Source: an uncultured Eubacteriales bacterium
Lineage (GTDB): Bacteria; Bacillota; Clostridia; Oscillospirales; Acutalibacteraceae
Direction of reading: 5' to 3'
DNA: 7,970 nt
Assembly (NCBI GenBank): GCA_900321665.1
Contig: ONWY01000048.1
Location: 1 to 7,970 of the forward strand
Shown here: positions 6,701-7,970 of the stretch, piece by piece
Layout: each line of letters opens with the position of its first letter
Numbering within the stretch: position 1 is the stretch's first letter
Translations under genes and position numbers: made by a program
Notes under the pieces: generated by a model
Told to the model about the DNA's origin: nothing
The model's input: only the letters and a program-made list of their open reading frames with translations
Databases searched by the model: none

Positions 6701-7970
6701 GGCGCGCGCTGACCGTTTTTTCTTCACCGCCACGCTCAATATATGTTGCCTGCGTCACAGGGAGATAGACGGCTTCAAAGGTTCTTTCGCGATTAGACAC
6801 GCCTATGTCTTCACCGGCACCGGCATAGTAGGCGCCGCTCTCGCTCCAGCAAACAAATTCCATACCCTCCGGCGCATGGGTGCTTGCAGGCGCTTTGATG
6901 GTACCGCTCACAGGACCTTTTATTTTTGAGGTGACCTGATTGCCGCTTGCATCCTGCTCTACAAAGGTGATTTCTTGCATCACGGCAGAAGAACCGCAAA
7001 CCGTGCAAACATTACTTTCGTTCCACTCATGGTAGCCGACAGTAGTATAATCACGCAAACCGCAATCTGTACACTGCTTCACATGTAAAGAATCACTGTC
7101 ATATATCCATTGTGCATTTTTATGCTCACAGGCATGCAGATACACATATTTGGCGTTTTTTGTTGCTGTATAACGGTCATCACCGTAATATCTGGCGGTA
7201 TGGTTTTTATCGGAACCGGCATCGCAGGCGAGCGATTCCTCAAACCATCTTAAAATATGGTAGGAATAGAAGATACCGTTGTCCCCTTTGCCGATTGCCG
7301 CAGCATCGCCATCCTCACCGGCAATTGCCTCTACCTTGTTGTTTGAACCGTGGATTTTAATAGCGGTTTTGTCACCATCCTCGCCGTTGCCGATGCCGGC
7401 ACCGTAACTCTTACCCTCGGCATATATATCGGAATTGATAATGGTGATATTGCCGCCGTCACCGCCTTCACCGCCGCCAATACCGGCAGCGTCCATACCG
7501 CCGTAGGCTTTTACGGTGGACTCTCTAATGGTGATGTTGCCGCCGTCTCCGTTATCGCCGCCGCCGATGCCTGCCGCATAGGGGCCGCCGTGCACCGTTA
7601 CATGCGAGTTGTTTTGAATCACTATTGTGCCGCCGTCTCCGTCCTCACCGCCGCCGATACCCGCGCCGTCACAATTTCTGTGTTCGCGAATGCTCCGTTC
7701 ATCGTGAGGTTCTTCAAGGTAATAGTAAAGTGCTCTGTCGGCAATCACCGTAGAGTGGTCAATCGTGATATTGCCGCCGCTCACATCATCGCCGCCACCG
7801 ATTGAGGCAGCATATTCGCCGCCGTTTGCCGTAACGTTGGAATCGGTAATCGTGATGCTTGGTGCGCTGTCGACCTCATTGCCGGTGCCGATGGCAGCTG
7901 CATCATCACCGGAGGCAGCGTCAATCGTGGAGTTCTTAATATCAATGGTGACTTTTTTGTCGGCTTCATC
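3708..7970 (-). CDS. Giant mosaic surface or secreted protein (5' end outside window)
   Basis: An uninterrupted frame enters at the window edge and ends at TAA 3710-3708: 1420 residues are visible, with no start. Numbering from the edge, residues 20-230 hold seven Gly-rich beta-helix repeats. Residues 278-327 hold a His/Cys ribbon-like segment (CTDCG, HEWNESNVCTVCG). Residues 329-405 look like an InlB-type module. Residues 407-624 form another beta-helix-like module (GWYVVDSDV, GDVNLILADGA). His/Cys copy A is at 631-694, two divergent InlB repeats at 698-844, a BspA-like leucine-rich segment at about 919-1020, and His/Cys copy B at 1052-1117. Residues 1123-1420 form a duplicated domain that I recall ending many large gut-clostridial proteins. 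No catalytic motif, LPXTG signal, dockerin or terminal membrane segment is visible, so anchoring is unexplained; the signal peptide must lie outside. Such mosaics usually act as adhesins or carbohydrate-binding scaffolds, but that role is inferred. A GTG at 7784 is internal and not a real start. The small peptide gene follows at once. Confidence 0.88.
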   Translation of the reverse strand, partial: DEADKKVTIDIKNSTIDAASGDDAAAIGTGNEVDSAPSITITDSNVTANGGEYAASIGGGDDVSGGNITIDHSTVIADRALYYYLEEPHDERSIREHRNCDGAGIGGGEDGDGGTIVIQNNSHVTVHGGPYAAGIGGGDNGDGGNITIRESTVKAYGGMDAAGIGGGEGGDGGNITIINSDIYAEGKSYGAGIGNGEDGDKTAIKIHGSNNKVEAIAGEDGDAAAIGKGDNGIFYSYHILRWFEESLACDAGSDKNHTARYYGDDRYTATKNAKYVYLHACEHKNAQWIYDSDSLHVKQCTDCGLRDYTTVGYHEWNESNVCTVCGSSAVMQEITFVEQDASGNQVTSKIKGPVSGTIKAPASTHAPEGMEFVCWSESGAYYAGAGEDIGVSNRERTFEAVYLPVTQATYIERGGEEKTVSARRLTHTNLELTAGWYVVDSDVQSIEKMTISGDVNLILADGATFSFYQGYSHYDLEHIDCLITKEGTTSTLSVYGQKQQTGTLLLGKRHTVLTDFAQYGGVVDSETGFFESTKNCVVSGGTFKAAVLVCDRAAILGGNTAIGDLPLNKSLQLGWQMADDTIHFDKLESEEVSIVEGQAVKDDEGNLYKGVLTAAQAEALAGKTLTAASEHRYGEPEWIWADAYCNAVAVFTCSDCGEKVQINAKVSVEDKDNIRTSTATCRLEGKTYTATHTTKILWDITVKESAHGSLSTELSKAKAGEYIALSVAPETGYALDTLTATDEKDNEIEIENHKFKMPESDVTVSASFVQEDYSITYAPSENGAVTGAASAHYGDTVSLNVKADEGAVLASLAVRDAQGNDIALSDGTFTMPAAGVTVSAVFVKGSMVEQTEPYIDESGAYIPGTVRHFAAQDGTKYAVDAAGNLGEALESVALSYFEFHLLSNDTYQINHFTGPTAGMTELVIPKTYNGKKITVVGSSDKEIFYTGEKSQFSLVLNENIEKIERYTFYTLWVTEVTGDTSGLKELGSYAFSWANSPGGYTIDLHLQREGSVTLGYGSLNHMNARFYLKHATVLDNDNSMCTSTEYCFTDAHRFGEPEWTWAEDFSSAEAVFTCTDSRCQHRQAVAAHIDVGVKDAVRTYVAKADMAGKTYTDVKTVGEKAENAVNLTLGSDITSHYYIDYSAYEGAAKIVYSYNTVNEKEEHAPQTQLIDLSDIPAAVYDAASGRVKLTVSQAPAQIAEATHIEILDGAGNVLEAFDYSAKTYCDKVTGMSEGELAAYAGSEEKAAQLKTLAHSLVAYAEAAQGVFANYETVKVSCESEQVKAQIAAATATPHHSADNSGMIKFSSLSFVCTKDARLRLYLNTAGATDTPAAPEASRGKAALKYITKGGAKQYFVELGSIDAADFGEQITVSYGGSVITCSVLDYCGIVLGDGSGASAAIKQLAKALVVYHTNAKEYFN
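3711..4604 (-). repeat. Duplicated C-terminal domain of the giant protein
   Basis: The last 298 residues consist of two related halves. Each ends with a Tyr-Cys pair followed by a helix: LKTLAHSLVAYAEAAQ near 4180-4233 and IKQLAKALVVYHTNAKEYFN at the C-terminus (3711-3770). Beta-strand-rich segments precede both (LTLGSDITSHYYIDYS and RLRLYLNTAG). I recognise the layout from the ends of many large secreted proteins of gut Clostridia, but know of no assigned function. It stands where an anchor would normally be. Confidence 0.6.
4620..4817 (-). repeat. His/Cys module, copy B, with altered cysteine spacing
   Basis: Sixty-six residues from HRFGEPEWTWAEDFSSAEAV to GKTYTDVKTV align end to end with copy A (5889-6080). 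Shared positions include HR, GEPEW, AVFTC and GKTYT. In copy B the knuckle reads CTDSRCQH, C-x4-C, where copy A has CSDC. Copy B sits between the leucine-rich segment and the C-terminal domain. Confidence 0.8.
4911..5216 (-). other. BspA-like leucine-rich repeat segment within the giant protein
   Basis: The translated segment begins MTELVIPKTYNGKKITVVG and includes SLVLNENIEKIERYTF and LKELGSYAF. This is the LVIP...VTSIG...F pattern of LRR_5/BspA-type repeats found in surface proteins that bind host or microbial ligands. The repeats are irregular and interrupted, so probably only three or four turns are present. It is a domain call inside the long coding region, not a separate gene. Confidence 0.6.
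5439..5879 (-). repeat. Two tandem divergent InlB-type repeats within the giant protein
   Basis: Two units of about 74 residues stand back to back: WDITVKESAHGSLS...FKMPESDVTVSASF (5879-5658) and YSITYAPSENGAVTG...FTMPAAGVTVSAVF (5657-5439). Both follow the pattern of a hydrophobic strand, a Gly-containing turn, a central AxxGY or ADEGA loop, and a closing F.MP..(D/G)VTVSA.F. This matches the divergent InlB B-repeat (bacterial repeat) family, a stalk-like extracellular beta domain. Confidence 0.8.
5889..6080 (-). repeat. His/Cys module, copy A
   Basis: Sixty-four residues run from HRYGEPEWIWADAY to LEGKTYTATHTT. It contains FTCSDCGEK, a CxxC knuckle of the kind found in zinc-ribbon-like extracellular repeats of clostridial proteins. 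Copy B at 4620-4817 is its only clear relative in the window. The two copies flank the InlB repeats and the leucine-rich segment. Confidence 0.8.
6990..7140 (-). other. His/Cys zinc-ribbon-like segment in the giant protein
   Basis: The translation shows CEHKNAQWIYDSDSLHVKQC followed by TDCG, then HEWNESNVCTVCG. Two CxxCG knuckles and several histidines are spaced as in the recurrent C-H-CxxC-H-CxxC segments seen between beta modules of large clostridial secreted proteins. Metal binding is plausible, but disulfides are also possible outside the cell. It separates the Gly-rich repeats from the InlB-like module. Confidence 0.6.
7283..7904 (-). repeat. Seven Gly-rich beta-helix repeats (AAGIGGG type)
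   Basis: Seven units centre on a (G/A)-I-G-x-G motif, with consensus AAGIGGG.(N/D)GDGGNITI..S.V.A.GG. The isoleucine-to-isoleucine periods are 30, 48, 30, 29, 29 and 33 residues, so the array is regular except for one insertion between units 2 and 3. Units 3-5 are the best conserved and share nucleotide stretches such as GACGGCGGCAATATCAC. Units 1, 6 and 7 are degenerate (IGTG, IGNG, IGKG). This is the right-handed parallel beta-helix-like repeat of clostridial carbohydrate-binding or adhesin proteins. It probably extends little further upstream. Confidence 0.82.

Noticed and set aside
7782..7784. GTG as the start of the giant protein.
   Set aside because: The same frame stays open to the window edge, with repeat units continuing upstream of it and no ribosome binding site nearby; it is an internal valine.
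7350..7805. Plus-strand open frame with Ala/Val-rich repeats resembling a membrane protein.
   Set aside because: It is the mirror of the Gly-rich beta-helix codons on the other strand; its apparent repeats come from the repeat DNA itself.
7283..7904. CRISPR-like or tandem DNA repeat array.
   Set aside because: The repeats are in frame, degenerate at the DNA level and of variable length, with no unique spacers; they are protein repeats.

Overview
The window looks like a piece of a Gram-positive Clostridia genome, most likely a gut-type member near Oscillospiraceae/Ruminococcaceae. The evidence is a secreted clostridial-style glucosaminidase with SH3 and fibronectin III modules, a class II CCA-adding enzyme without an HD domain, a sigma-A type promoter with a near-consensus -35/-10 pair, purine-rich ribosome binding sites, and a giant secreted protein built from modules typical of gut Clostridia. 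Coding DNA is moderately GC-rich, while the main intergenic region is AT-rich. The genus cannot be told from the sequence.

All intact genes are on the minus strand. Reading in the direction of transcription (from high to low coordinates), positions 7970-3708 hold the 3' 4.26 kb of a very large mosaic surface or secreted protein whose start lies outside the window. Its modules in order are Gly-rich beta-helix repeats, a His/Cys zinc-ribbon-like segment, an InlB-like module, a second beta-helix-like module, a His/Cys module (copy A), two divergent InlB repeats, a BspA-like leucine-rich segment, a second His/Cys module (copy B), and a duplicated C-terminal domain. Immediately after its stop codon is a strong ribosome binding site and a 48-residue acidic, Gly-rich peptide (3695-3549). 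Fifty bases later comes cca, for tRNA CCA-adding enzyme (3498-2308). The three reading frames are close enough to be one transcriptional unit, ending in a hairpin terminator that overlaps the cca stop codon.

The 459-base gap between cca and the next gene (2307-1849) is not empty. On the plus strand it holds a frameshifted and truncated remnant of a MATE-family efflux transporter, an orphan terminator-like hairpin, and a good promoter that drives the last gene leftwards. Positions 1848-1 encode a secreted endo-beta-N-acetylglucosaminidase-like cell wall hydrolase, cut off by the window edge at its 3' end.

Functionally, the window joins cell-surface biology (giant adhesin-like protein, wall hydrolase) with a tRNA housekeeping gene. 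The most unexplained items are the small peptide directly coupled to the giant protein, the cysteine-rich N-terminal region of the hydrolase, and the unusual variants within the repeat modules. No complete defence, biosynthetic or mobile system is visible.
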